Source: Propionibacterium australiense (GTDB taxonomy: Bacteria; Actinomycetota; Actinomycetes; Propionibacteriales; Propionibacteriaceae). Taken from it: a stretch of DNA of 64,000 nucleotides. The position numbers and the translations under genes were made by a program. Location: NCBI RefSeq assembly GCF_003666605.1, contig NZ_RCIV01000012.1:1-64000 (forward strand), read 5' to 3'. The notes below the pieces were generated by a model. The model was not told the DNA's origin. It saw nothing but the letters and a program-made list of their open reading frames with translations, and ran no database searches. Shown here one piece after another: positions 42,765 to 50,799 of this stretch; the first letter of the stretch is position 1; each line of letters begins with the position of its first letter.

Positions 42765-43132
42765 CCAAGACCATCAACACGATTCTCACCGGCGCGGTCG
42801 CCGTCCTGCTTGTCACCGCGGCGAGCGGCTGTGGCGCCTTCCACGCCGAGGACTACCCGACGGACGGCCCGTCCCGGACGGCGACCAGCAACCCGCAGGA
42901 GGTCACCGCCGAACAGTTCGGCCACTCGTGGCCCTTCGCCGTGGAGCACGGCACCGTCGGCTGCGAGGTGAACGACGACGGCGACCCGGTGCTCACCTTC
43001 ACCGCCCCGGACGGGACCAGGTACGCGCTCAACTCGGTCCAGGGCAACCGCGAGCTGCCCGATGCCTCCGAGATCGCCAGCGGATCGATCGGCCCGATCC
43101 GGTCCTTCGCCTTCAGCGTCTGTGACGTTTGA
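42761..43132 (+). CDS. DUF2511-type lipoprotein
   Basis: A 123-residue exported lipoprotein with signal MTKTINTILTGAVAVLLVTA and lipobox ASGC. The mature part has the DUF2511 (YebY-like) pattern VTAEQFGHSWPFAVEHGTVGC then LTFTAPDGTRYALN, with two cysteines (VGC and SVC) that may form a disulfide. It is coupled to the ABC ATPase by a 4-bp overlap and ends the operon, so it is likely the outward-facing component of the system. The function of DUF2511 is not known to me. Confidence 0.7.
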   Translation: MTKTINTILTGAVAVLLVTAASGCGAFHAEDYPTDGPSRTATSNPQEVTAEQFGHSWPFAVEHGTVGCEVNDDGDPVLTFTAPDGTRYALNSVQGNRELPDASEIASGSIGPIRSFAFSVCDV

Positions 43133-43438
43133 GGCCCGAGGAACGCCAGACAATCCCATCGGCCGTCAAACAGGGTGCGGGTCAGCCGCTGGTGAAGAAC
43201 CGGCCAGGAGGCTGCCTTGGCGTACCGGTCCACGCATCGCCTCACACAACTGCCTTAGGCATCGGCTCTCGTCAGGAGGTGACCCTGGTGGACGCAGGTC
43301 CTGCGCCTCATGGCGGCTACCGGTCACCGCGCTTGACTGGCGGCGGTTCGGCGTGGGATTGGGGTTCGTCCACTAGGCTTGGCGTGTTGCGCCGTCGTCC
43401 CGGTGCAGCAAGCCGTCGTCCACGAGGAGCAGCGCACC
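43133..43438. other. Intergenic region before crgA
   Basis: About 306 bp without a supported gene. It should include the end of the ECF operon and the crgA promoter. I could not identify either with confidence. Confidence 0.45.
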
Positions 43439-43726
43439 GTGCCGGAATCCAAGGCTCGCAAGAAGGCCGTCGACAAGAAGAAGTCGAAGAACAAGGCCAA
43501 GGCGAAGGAGGCCTCGAACAAGAGGCTCCAGGCCGTCCGCATCGCCGACCGCGCCTGGGTGCCCTACGTGTTCGTGCCGGTCGGGCTCATCGGCGTGGCG
43601 TGGCTGGTGCTCTTCTACATCGCCGGCTACACGATCCCCTTCATGGCGGTGCTCGGCAACTGGAACTTCGCCATCGGGCTGGGGCTCATCGCCGCCAGCT
43701 TCTTCATCGCGACCTTCTGGAAGTAG
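43439..43726 (+). CDS. crgA: Cell division protein CrgA
   Basis: A 95-residue actinobacterial division protein that acts at the septum with FtsZ and peptidoglycan synthases. It has a highly basic N-terminus (SKARKKAVDKKKSKNKAKAK) and two membrane helices (WVPYVFVPVGLIGVAWLVLF and NFAIGLGLIAASFFIATFW), separated by the short conserved loop YTIPFMAVLGNWN. GTG 43439 is chosen with GAGGAG 9-14 nt upstream. It stands alone. Confidence 0.9.
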   Translation: MPESKARKKAVDKKKSKNKAKAKEASNKRLQAVRIADRAWVPYVFVPVGLIGVAWLVLFYIAGYTIPFMAVLGNWNFAIGLGLIAASFFIATFWK

Positions 43727-43770
43727 CACCACCGGCCGCTTCGCCCTCCGGCAGCTCCCGCACGCCCGTG

Positions 43771-43802
43771 GGGCGTCCAGCCCGCGGGACCGGCGGACGC
43801 CC
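43771..43802. terminator. Hairpin between convergent crgA and the E2 gene
   Basis: GGGCGTCC (43771-43778) and GGACGCCC (43795-43802) form an 8-bp stem between two converging genes, so it may act on both. Confidence 0.45.
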
Positions 43803-43893
43803 GCCCGCACCATCCTCGTGGGTTCGTGGGCTACTCCCCGACCGGCCCCTCGACGCCCTCGGGAACGGCAGGTCCCGCCCGTGCGCGGGGCGC

Positions 43894-45120
43894 TCAGTAC
43901 ATCATCGCCAGTGCCGGGTTGGTGATGAGCGCGGCCAGGTCGGACAGGAAACGTGCCGCCTCGACGCCGTCGATGAGCCGGTGGTCGAAGGACAGCGACA
44001 TCATCGCGGTCCAGCGCGGCTCGATGAACTCCTCGCCATCGCGTTCGCTCACCCAGGGGCGGCGCCGGATGGAACCGATCGCCAGGATCGCGCTCTCGTT
44101 CCCGCTGATGATCGGGGTCCCGGCGTCCAGGCCGAGGCCGCCCAGGTTGGTGATGGAGAAGGTGCCGCCGCTGTAGTCGGCCGGCTGCAACTGCCCCGCC
44201 TTGGCGAGCTTCACCAGGCGTCCCAGCTCGGCGGCCATGTCCTTCAGGTCGCGGTCCTGGGCGTCACGGATCACCGGCACGAGCAGGCCGTGCGGGGTGT
44301 CGGCGGCGAACCCGATGTTGACCGACTCGTGCAGGGTGATCCGGTCCTGCTCGCTCGGCCAGCTGGCGTTGATCATCGGGTTGGTGCGCATCGCCAGGCA
44401 GACGGCCTTGCACCAGATGAGCAGCGGGGTCACGTGCAGCCCGGCGAAGTCGCGCCGGGCGCGCAGCGCGGTGACCAGATCGACGACGGATCCGGCGTCG
44501 CACTCGACGAAGGCCGTCGTGTGCACCTTGCTGTCCTTCGATGCGGTGACGTTGCGGGCAGTGGCACGGCGCACCGCGTCGGCGTCGTGCTGGTCGTCGT
44601 GCCTGGGGCGGGCTCCGGTGCGGCGGCTCACCTCGTGCACGCGGCGGCGCCGGGCCCGCGGCGGGACGGAGCCCGGGGTGGCGCCGTAGCCGACGAGGAC
44701 CGGCCGCCCGGCCTCCGGGGCGGCCCCGGCCGATGCCGTTGACTCGGGGCGGGAGAACCCGGCGGCCTCCTCGTCCTGGCGGGGCGCTGGCGGCTGCGCC
44801 TCGGGCGCCGAAGCCCTGGCCGCCACGGCGGCACCCTGGTCTGCTCCGGCCGGTTCGTCGCCCGGCGCCTCGCCGGCTGGCTCGGGGCCGTCGTCGATGA
44901 CGACGACGGGCGCCCCCACCTCGACGGTCTCGCCCTCGGCGGCTAGGATCTGGGTGACGGTCCCGGCGAACGGCGAGGGCAGTTCGACGACCGACTTGGC
45001 CGTCTCGACCGACAGCAGGTCGTCGTTGACCCTCACCCGGTCTCCGACCGCGACGTGCCATTCGACGATGACGGCCTCGGTGAGACCCTCCCCCGCGTCG
45101 GGCATGAGATATGTGGGCAC
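43894..45120 (-). CDS. bkdC: Branched-chain 2-oxoacid dehydrogenase E2 (lipoyl acyltransferase)
   Basis: A 408-residue dihydrolipoamide acyltransferase. The lipoyl domain has the lipoylated Lys42 in SVETAKSVVELPSP. A Gly/Ala/Pro-rich linker follows to about 150. The C-terminal catalytic domain ends with the active-site motif SLSFDHRLIDGVEAARFL. The usual peripheral subunit-binding domain is not recognisable: its place is taken by a basic, His/Asp-rich stretch (PPRARRRRVHEVSRRTGARP onward). The start is GTG 45120 with GAGGAG upstream. E1alpha and E1beta genes precede it; no E3 (lpd) gene is nearby. Confidence 0.85.
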   Translation of the reverse strand: MPTYLMPDAGEGLTEAVIVEWHVAVGDRVRVNDDLLSVETAKSVVELPSPFAGTVTQILAAEGETVEVGAPVVVIDDGPEPAGEAPGDEPAGADQGAAVAARASAPEAQPPAPRQDEEAAGFSRPESTASAGAAPEAGRPVLVGYGATPGSVPPRARRRRVHEVSRRTGARPRHDDQHDADAVRRATARNVTASKDSKVHTTAFVECDAGSVVDLVTALRARRDFAGLHVTPLLIWCKAVCLAMRTNPMINASWPSEQDRITLHESVNIGFAADTPHGLLVPVIRDAQDRDLKDMAAELGRLVKLAKAGQLQPADYSGGTFSITNLGGLGLDAGTPIISGNESAILAIGSIRRRPWVSERDGEEFIEPRWTAMMSLSFDHRLIDGVEAARFLSDLAALITNPALAMMY

Positions 45121-45138
45121 GATTGCTCCTCGCTGGGT

Positions 45139-46110
45139 TCAGTAGGCGAATGATCTGTCGACGGCGTCGAGGACACGTTCGGCGTCGGGCAGGTAGTCGC
45201 GCTCGACCCGGGCCGGCGGGTAGCGGGTGTCCCAGGCGGCGACGCGCAGCACCGGGGCGTCGAGGGCGCCCCACAGCTCCTCGTCCAGGCGGGCGGCGAT
45301 CTCGGCGCCGGGACCGAGGGTCCGGCGCGCCTCGTGGACGACGACGACCCTGCGGGTTCGGGCCGCGCTGGCCCGGATCGTCGCCATGTCGAGCGGCGCC
45401 AAGGCGCGCAGGTCGACGACCTCCAGGTCGCGTCCCTCACGGGCGGCCGCCTCGGCGGCGTCCAGGCAGGTGCGGACGGTCGGGCCGTAGGCCAGCAGGG
45501 TGGCGTCGCGGCCGGGCCGGACGGTCCTGGCGGCGGTCATCGGCAGGTCGGGGGCCGGGCCCACCTCGCCCTTGACGTAGTAGCGGGCCTTGGGTTCCAG
45601 CAGGATCACCGGGTCGGGGCACTCGATCGCCTGCCGCAGCAGCCAGTGGGCGTCCTGGGGCGAACCGCAGCTGAGCACGTGCAGGCCGGGGGTGTGCATG
45701 AAGTAGGCCTCGGGCGACTCGGAGTGGTGCTCGACCGCGCCGATGCCGCCGCCGAACGGGATCCGGATGACCACGGGCAACCTCGTGCGGCCGTGGGTGC
45801 GAGCCCGGTAGCCGGCCAGTTGGTTGACGATCTGGTCGAAGGCCGGGAAGACGAAGCCGTCGAACTGGATCTCGACGACCGGCCTGAACCCGCGCAGGGC
45901 GAGGCCGATGGCGGTGCCGACGATGCCGGACTCGGCCAGCGGCATGTCGCGGACCCGGCGCGGCCCGAACGCGTCGAACAGGCCCTCGGTGATGCGGAAG
46001 ACCCCGCCCAGCCGGCCGACGTCCTCGCCCATGACGAGCACCTTCGGGTCCTCGGCGAGCGCGGCGTGCAGGGCCGTGTTGAGGGCCTTCGCGAGAGTGA
46101 GCTCGGTCAT
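45139..46110 (-). CDS. bkdB: Branched-chain 2-oxoacid dehydrogenase E1 beta
   Basis: A 323-residue E1 beta subunit that binds thiamine diphosphate with E1 alpha and decarboxylates 2-oxo acids. Conserved segments are LVMGEDVGRLGGVFRITEGL, MPLAESGIVGTAIGLALRGF, and EIQFDGFVFPAFDQIVNQLA with the family's HHSESPEAYFMHTPGL loop. The C-terminal transketolase domain is VVVVHEARRTLGPGAEIAAR. Its ATG overlaps the E1 alpha stop by 4 bp. The E2 gene follows after 18 bp. Confidence 0.9.
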   Translation of the reverse strand: MTELTLAKALNTALHAALAEDPKVLVMGEDVGRLGGVFRITEGLFDAFGPRRVRDMPLAESGIVGTAIGLALRGFRPVVEIQFDGFVFPAFDQIVNQLAGYRARTHGRTRLPVVIRIPFGGGIGAVEHHSESPEAYFMHTPGLHVLSCGSPQDAHWLLRQAIECPDPVILLEPKARYYVKGEVGPAPDLPMTAARTVRPGRDATLLAYGPTVRTCLDAAEAAAREGRDLEVVDLRALAPLDMATIRASAARTRRVVVVHEARRTLGPGAEIAARLDEELWGALDAPVLRVAAWDTRYPPARVERDYLPDAERVLDAVDRSFAY

Positions 46111-47204
46111 GCCGCGTCTCCTTCGCTCGGAGTGGTGGACAGCCAGTCCAGGCAGTCGGCGCGTTCGGCGCGCAGGTAGTCGCCGGGCTCGCCGATGAGC
46201 TCGTCGAAGACCTGCTCGATCGGGGTGTCGGCGAGCTCGCGGCAGGTGCGGCGCACGTCGGCGCCGAAGTCCTCGAGCTCGGCGTCCATGGCCGTCAGCC
46301 AGGCCTCGTCGATGACTCCCGCGTCGAGCAGGTGCCGGCGGAGCCGTTCGATCGGGTCCTTGGCGGCCCAGTCGGCGGTGGCCTCGTCGCTGCGGTAGCG
46401 GCCCGGATCGTCGCTGGTCGTGTGAGCGCCCATGCGGTAGGTGAAGGCCTCGACGAGCACCGGGTGTCCGGCGCGGGCCTGGCCGAGCGCCCAGCCGATG
46501 ACGGCGGCGCTGGCGAGCGGGTCGTTGCCGTCCACGCGGATGCCGGGCAGACCGAAGCCGTGGGCGCGCTGGTACAGCGGCACCCGGCTCTGGTAGGAGA
46601 CGGGTTCGCTGATGGCCCACTGGTTGTTGACGCAGCAGAACACGATCGGCGCGTCCTGGGCTGCGGCGAAGACGAGTGCCTCGTTGACGTCGCCCTGGCT
46701 GGAGGCGCCGTCGCCGTAGAGGGCCAGCGTGGCGGGCACGGGCCCGTCGTCGGCGCGCTCCAGGTCGACACCCATGGCGTAGCCGACGGCGTGCAGCGGG
46801 TGCGAGCCGATGACGATCGAGAAGGGCGCGACGCGGGTGGCCTCGCTGTCCCAGCGCGACATGCCCGCCCCGCGCCACAGGGCGAGCAGATCGGACACCT
46901 CGACGCCCATGGCCATGGCCAGGGCCTGCTCGCGGTAGGTGGCGAAGACCATGTCGTCGGGCTGGATCACGGCGGCGATACCGGCCTGGTAGCCCTCCTG
47001 GCCGCGCAGCGGCGGCCACAGGCCGAGCTCGCCGTGGCGCTGGAGCGCGGCGCCCTCGATGTCGAGGCGGCGCCCGGTCATCATGCGGCGCAGCATCGTC
47101 ACCAGCTCGGTGTCGCCGCCCCGCCAGTCGAACCGGGCGTCCTCGACACGGACACCCTCCGGCGTGAGCAACTGCACCGGCCGCGTCGGATCCTCGGCAT
47201 CCAT
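46107..47204 (-). CDS. bkdA: Branched-chain 2-oxoacid dehydrogenase E1 alpha
   Basis: A 365-residue E1 alpha subunit. The thiamine diphosphate motif runs from GDGASSQGDVNEAL to CVNNQWAIS. The family markers LWPPLRGQEGYQAGI, YREQALAMAMGV, SHPLHAVGYAMG and the phosphorylation-loop region YRMGAHTTSDDPGRYR are present, which fits the 2-oxoisovalerate type rather than the bacterial single-chain pyruvate E1. GGGGGGAGGACAG provides a strong ribosome binding site. It heads the operon; a tandem operator lies 25-55 bp upstream. Confidence 0.9.
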   Translation of the reverse strand: MDAEDPTRPVQLLTPEGVRVEDARFDWRGGDTELVTMLRRMMTGRRLDIEGAALQRHGELGLWPPLRGQEGYQAGIAAVIQPDDMVFATYREQALAMAMGVEVSDLLALWRGAGMSRWDSEATRVAPFSIVIGSHPLHAVGYAMGVDLERADDGPVPATLALYGDGASSQGDVNEALVFAAAQDAPIVFCCVNNQWAISEPVSYQSRVPLYQRAHGFGLPGIRVDGNDPLASAAVIGWALGQARAGHPVLVEAFTYRMGAHTTSDDPGRYRSDEATADWAAKDPIERLRRHLLDAGVIDEAWLTAMDAELEDFGADVRRTCRELADTPIEQVFDELIGEPGDYLRAERADCLDWLSTTPSEGDAA

Positions 47205-47229
47205 GGCTGTCCTCCCCCCACAACAAAAC

Positions 47230-47258
47230 TTACGGTTTGGTAACTTACCGGATCGTAA
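47230..47258 (-). promoter_or_regulatory. Tandem TTAC-N6-GTAA operator of the bkd operon
   Basis: TTACGGTTTGGTAA (47230-47243) and TTACCGGATCGTAA (47245-47258) are two palindromes of the same form one base apart, in an AT-rich patch just upstream of the E1 alpha gene. The pattern suggests a TetR-type repressor binding as two dimers. No regulator gene is adjacent. Confidence 0.6.
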
Positions 47259-47329
47259 AAACTGAATTCAACGGTTCCCGGGCGATGCCCGGTCACAGTG
47301 AGCAGGTGATTCGACACCCGGGGTACCCA

Positions 47330-47541
47330 GAGCCTATGCTGCGTGCGAGTCGATCGCGCCCATGAGCAATGGGCGCCAGGGAACTCCGGTGAAAATCCGG
47401 GACTGGCGCGCAGCGGTGAAGGTGACGGGGCCGGCACGAGAACCCACTGGGGAGACCCGGGAAGGGGCCGGCCTCGGATGATCCGAGTCCGAAGACCTGT
47501 CGGCTCACCTGTCCGTCAGGCGTCTCGCGCTCACAGACGCC
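47330..47541 (+). promoter_or_regulatory. Cobalamin (adenosylcobalamin) riboswitch
   Basis: The aptamer core GGGAACTCCGGTGAAAATCC then GGGACTGGCGCGCAGCGGTG, a paired variable stem (GGGGCCGGC / GGGGCCGGCC), and the B12 box CCGAGTCCGAAGACCTGTCGG (47483-47503) are all present in order. A hairpin GGCGTCT / AGACGCC (47519-47525 and 47535-47541) ends 5 bp before the ATG of the downstream permease and could block ribosome entry. The outer bounds are approximate. Confidence 0.92.
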
Positions 47542-47545
47542 CCAG

Positions 47546-48688
47546 ATGAAAGCCGGCGCCCCGTTGACCCCCGCTCAGTCCCCCGCCCCGCACCGGACGT
47601 CCCCTGCCGCGACCGGCAAGGACGCGCACCGGGCCACGGCCCGGGCCGGGCGCAGCGCCCGCATCAACCTGACGCCGGTCGTCATCGCCCTGGCCGTCGC
47701 CATCGCCGTGAGCATCGTCCTGTCGCTGGCCTTCGGCTCCGAGCGCATCCCGCTCGCCGACGTCTGGGCGGTCGTCCGCGGCCGCCTCACCGGGGAGCCG
47801 ATCAGTTCCCCGTTCGCGACGATCGTCTGGCAGCTGCGCATGCCGCGCGCCCTGCTGGCCGTGCTCGTCGGCGCGGGCCTGTCGCTCGGCGGCGCCGGCA
47901 TGCAGACGCTCGTGCGCAATCCGCTCGCCGAGCCGTACCTGCTGGGCATCTCGTCGGGCGCCGCGGTGGGTGCCACCGCGGTGCTCGTCTTCGGCGCCCT
48001 GGCCCAGTTCGGTGTCTACTCGCTGTCGGCCGGTGCCCTGCTCGGTGCGCTCGGCGCGGCGCTCGCGGTGTTCGGCGTCTCGCAGGCCCAGGGCGGCCTG
48101 ACGCCGCTGCGCATGGTGCTCTCCGGCGTCGTCCTGTCGTCGGCGTTCTCCGCCGTCGCCTCGTTCATGGTGTTCCTGTCCGACGACAACCACGCGGCGA
48201 CGTCGGTCATGTTCTGGATGCTCGGCTCGGTGGCCGGCGCCAGCTGGGAGAAGCTGCTGCTGCCCCTGGTCGTGGTCGTCGTCATCGGCGGCGCGATGAT
48301 CGTCGTGAGCGGCTGGATGGATGCCCTGGCGGCCGGCCCCGAGACGGCCGCGGCCCTCGGCGTGCGGGTCGGGGCCATGCGCATCGGATTGTTCGTCGGG
48401 CTCGGCGTGCTCATCGGCTGCCTGGTGGCGGTGAGCGGCGGCATCGGCTTCGTCGGCCTCATCGTCCCCCATGCGGCCCGCATGATGGTCGGCTCGCTGC
48501 ACCGGCGCATGCTGCCGATCGCGGCGCTGACCGGCGCGCTGTTCCTGCTGTGGGTCGACGTCGTCTCCCGGGTCGTCGCCCGCCCGCAGGAGATCCCGAT
48601 CGGTGTCGTCACCGGTGTGATCGGCGCACCCGTCTTCCTCGTGCTCATGGGGCGCCGCCGCTACGCGTTCGGAGGCCGTGACGCATGA
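47546..48688 (+). CDS. ABC importer permease (BtuC-like), second system
   Basis: A 380-residue FecCD-family permease under direct riboswitch control. A basic 40-residue N-terminus precedes about ten membrane helices. Signature segments are LRMPRALLAVLVGAGLSLGG, RNPLAEPYLLGISSGAAVGA and GGIGFVGLIVPHAARMM. The ATG at 47546 has no strong Shine-Dalgarno and lies at the base of a hairpin, which fits regulated translation. Its stop overlaps the ATPase ATG by 4 bp. With the riboswitch this makes cobalamin or a corrinoid the likely cargo. Confidence 0.9.
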   Translation: MKAGAPLTPAQSPAPHRTSPAATGKDAHRATARAGRSARINLTPVVIALAVAIAVSIVLSLAFGSERIPLADVWAVVRGRLTGEPISSPFATIVWQLRMPRALLAVLVGAGLSLGGAGMQTLVRNPLAEPYLLGISSGAAVGATAVLVFGALAQFGVYSLSAGALLGALGAALAVFGVSQAQGGLTPLRMVLSGVVLSSAFSAVASFMVFLSDDNHAATSVMFWMLGSVAGASWEKLLLPLVVVVVIGGAMIVVSGWMDALAAGPETAAALGVRVGAMRIGLFVGLGVLIGCLVAVSGGIGFVGLIVPHAARMMVGSLHRRMLPIAALTGALFLLWVDVVSRVVARPQEIPIGVVTGVIGAPVFLVLMGRRRYAFGGRDA

Positions 48689-49506
48689 GGACGAGGAAAC
48701 CGGCCAGGCCCCGCGGCGCCGAGGCGATCCCCGAGATCCGTCTCGAGGACGTCGCCGCACAGGTCGAGGGCCATGTCGTCGTCCGTGACGTGAGCCTGAC
48801 GATCCCGGCCGGCACGAAACTGGCGCTGGTCGGCACGAACGGCGCCGGCAAGTCGACACTGCTGCGCGCCATCGCCGGCATCGCCGCCCCGGCAGCCGGC
48901 CGGGTCCTGCTTGACGGGCGGCCCCTGTCGGTCATGAAGCCGCGAGAGCGGGCCCGCGTCATCGCGTTCGTCTCCCAGGAGGAGACCCCTCCGGACGATC
49001 TGCGGCTGGGTGAGATGGTCGCCCTGGGCCGCATCCCGTACCGCAACCCGTGGTCGATGAGCACGCACGGCGAACTGCACATCGTCCGCGAGTCGCTGTC
49101 GGCGCTCGGCCTGGGCGACCGGCTGGAGACGCCCTGCACGAACCTGTCCGGCGGTGAGCGGCGCCGCGCGATGATCGCCCGCGGGCTGGCCCAGCGCTGC
49201 CCGGTGCTCATGCTCGACGAGCCGACGAACCACCTCGACATCGCCTGGCAGCTGCGGCTGCTCGACCTGCTCGGGGCCCAGCCGACGACGGTCATCGCGG
49301 CCATCCACGACATCGACACCGTGCTGCGCCACTTCGACCTGGTGGCCGTCCTCCACGCCGGGCACATGCTGGCCTTCGGCAGACCCACCGAGGTGCTCGA
49401 CGCCGGCCTCATGGACGAGGCCTTCGCCGTCGAGGCCATGCAGATATCCCATCCCGAAACCCACCGCAGTCACCTGCTCATCAGCAGGGGAAAGGACCAG
49501 CCATGA
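48685..49506 (+). CDS. ABC importer ATPase (BtuD-like), second system
   Basis: A 273-residue ATPase with Walker A GTNGAGKST (50-58), Q-loop FVSQEETPPDDLRL, signature LSGGERRRAMIARGL, Walker B LMLDEPTNHLD and the switch His in AAIHDIDTV. The first 15 residues are a short basic extension. It overlaps the permease gene and the binding-protein gene by 4 bp each, so the three are produced together. It differs clearly from the ATPase at 4880, so this is not a recent duplication. Confidence 0.88.
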   Translation: MRTRKPARPRGAEAIPEIRLEDVAAQVEGHVVVRDVSLTIPAGTKLALVGTNGAGKSTLLRAIAGIAAPAAGRVLLDGRPLSVMKPRERARVIAFVSQEETPPDDLRLGEMVALGRIPYRNPWSMSTHGELHIVRESLSALGLGDRLETPCTNLSGGERRRAMIARGLAQRCPVLMLDEPTNHLDIAWQLRLLDLLGAQPTTVIAAIHDIDTVLRHFDLVAVLHAGHMLAFGRPTEVLDAGLMDEAFAVEAMQISHPETHRSHLLISRGKDQP

Positions 49507-50576
49507 AGATCTCCCGGATCGCACCGGTCGGGCTGCTCGCCCTGGCGCTCGTCGCCACCGGGTGCAGCTCCGGCACTGACCAGAGCTCCGGCTCCTCGTC
49601 CGCCGACACCATCCAGCTCACCAACTGCGGCGAGACCAAACAGTACCCGAGCCCGACCACCCGGCTGTTCGTCAACGACGGCAACATCATCTCGATCGCC
49701 CTCGCCGCGGGGGCGGCCGACGAGATCGTCGCCGTGTCGAGCCTGCAGCGCGACCGCGACGTGCTGGCCCTCAAGTACGGCGCCGAGACGGTCGACGGAC
49801 TCAACCAGGTCGCCGAGAAGTACCCGACGATGGAGAACATCGTCGCCGCCTCACCGCAGGTGGTCTTCGCCGGCTGGGGCTACGGCTTCTCCGAGGAGAA
49901 GAACCTCACCCCGGACGGGCTGAGCCAGCAGGGCATCGAGAGCTATCTGCTGTCGGAGACCTGCCGGCAGGACGACGGCAACCGCGGGACGATGGACCCG
50001 TGGGACGCGCTGACCACCGACATCACCAACGTGGGGGCGATGACCGGTCACGAGGAGACCGCGGAGTCGGTCGTGGCGGACATCAACGACCGGCGCCAGG
50101 GGCTCGAGCAGGCCCCGCAGGCCGACACCAGGCCGACCGCCTTCCTCTTCGACTCCAGCTCGGACACCATCTTCTCGTCCGGGTCCTTCGGCGCCCCGCA
50201 GGCCATGATGGACTCGGCCGGCGTGACCAACGCCCTGGCCGACGTCGAGGACACCTGGACCTCGGTGAGCTGGGAGCGCCTGGCCACCGCCGACCCGGAC
50301 ATCATCTTCTTCGTCGACTACCCGGGCCAGAGCTACGACGAGAAGATCGCCGCGCTGCGGTCGAACGACGCGACGAAGAACCTGAGGGCCGTCAAGGAGG
50401 AACGCTTCGTCAACCTGCCCTACGCGATGTGGACCTCGGGGCCGCTCAACATCGACGGTGCCGAGTACCTGCGCACCGCGCTCGAGCACTACGGCCTGCA
50501 GCCGGCCTCCGACGTCCGCACCCAGCTGGACCTGTCCGAACTGGCCGACCTGCCCGGCAACGAGTGGATGAAGTAG
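49503..50576 (+). CDS. ABC importer substrate-binding lipoprotein (BtuF-like), second system
   Basis: A 357-residue binding lipoprotein. The signal peptide MKISRIAPVGLLALALVA ends in lipobox ATGC, then a Ser/Gly-rich linker. The fold is the class III binding protein, with TRLFVNDGNIISIALAAGAA, VFAGWGYGFSEEKNLTPDGL and VSWERLATADPDIIFFVDYP. Three cysteines lie in the mature part (TNCGETK, SETCRQD and the lipid Cys). It is the last gene of the riboswitch-led operon and is followed by a strong hairpin. Confidence 0.87.
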   Translation: MKISRIAPVGLLALALVATGCSSGTDQSSGSSSADTIQLTNCGETKQYPSPTTRLFVNDGNIISIALAAGAADEIVAVSSLQRDRDVLALKYGAETVDGLNQVAEKYPTMENIVAASPQVVFAGWGYGFSEEKNLTPDGLSQQGIESYLLSETCRQDDGNRGTMDPWDALTTDITNVGAMTGHEETAESVVADINDRRQGLEQAPQADTRPTAFLFDSSSDTIFSSGSFGAPQAMMDSAGVTNALADVEDTWTSVSWERLATADPDIIFFVDYPGQSYDEKIAALRSNDATKNLRAVKEERFVNLPYAMWTSGPLNIDGAEYLRTALEHYGLQPASDVRTQLDLSELADLPGNEWMK

Positions 50577-50712
50577 CCCTTCGGCGCGGTGGCCTGCCCT
50601 GCGCCGACTCCGTCTGCCAGCCGGTGTGCCCGGGCCCGCGGGGCCTGGCGCGCCGGGACTGGTTCCCCGAGGGCTCTCCGCCATCGGACTGCTCGTGCCG
50701 CCGACAGCCCTG

Positions 50713-50743
50713 ATGGCCCGGGTCCGGCTCGGACCCGGGCCAT
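50713..50743. terminator. 14-bp perfect hairpin terminator, bidirectional
   Basis: ATGGCCCGGGTCCG (50713-50726) and its exact complement (50730-50743) enclose a 3-nt loop. It lies in the 223-bp gap between the converging importer operon and the symporter gene. Confidence 0.75.
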
Positions 50744-50799
50744 GGGTGTGATCGCCGCGTTCGGTGCGCCCGTGCCCGTGGCGCGGGCGGCCCGGGCCG

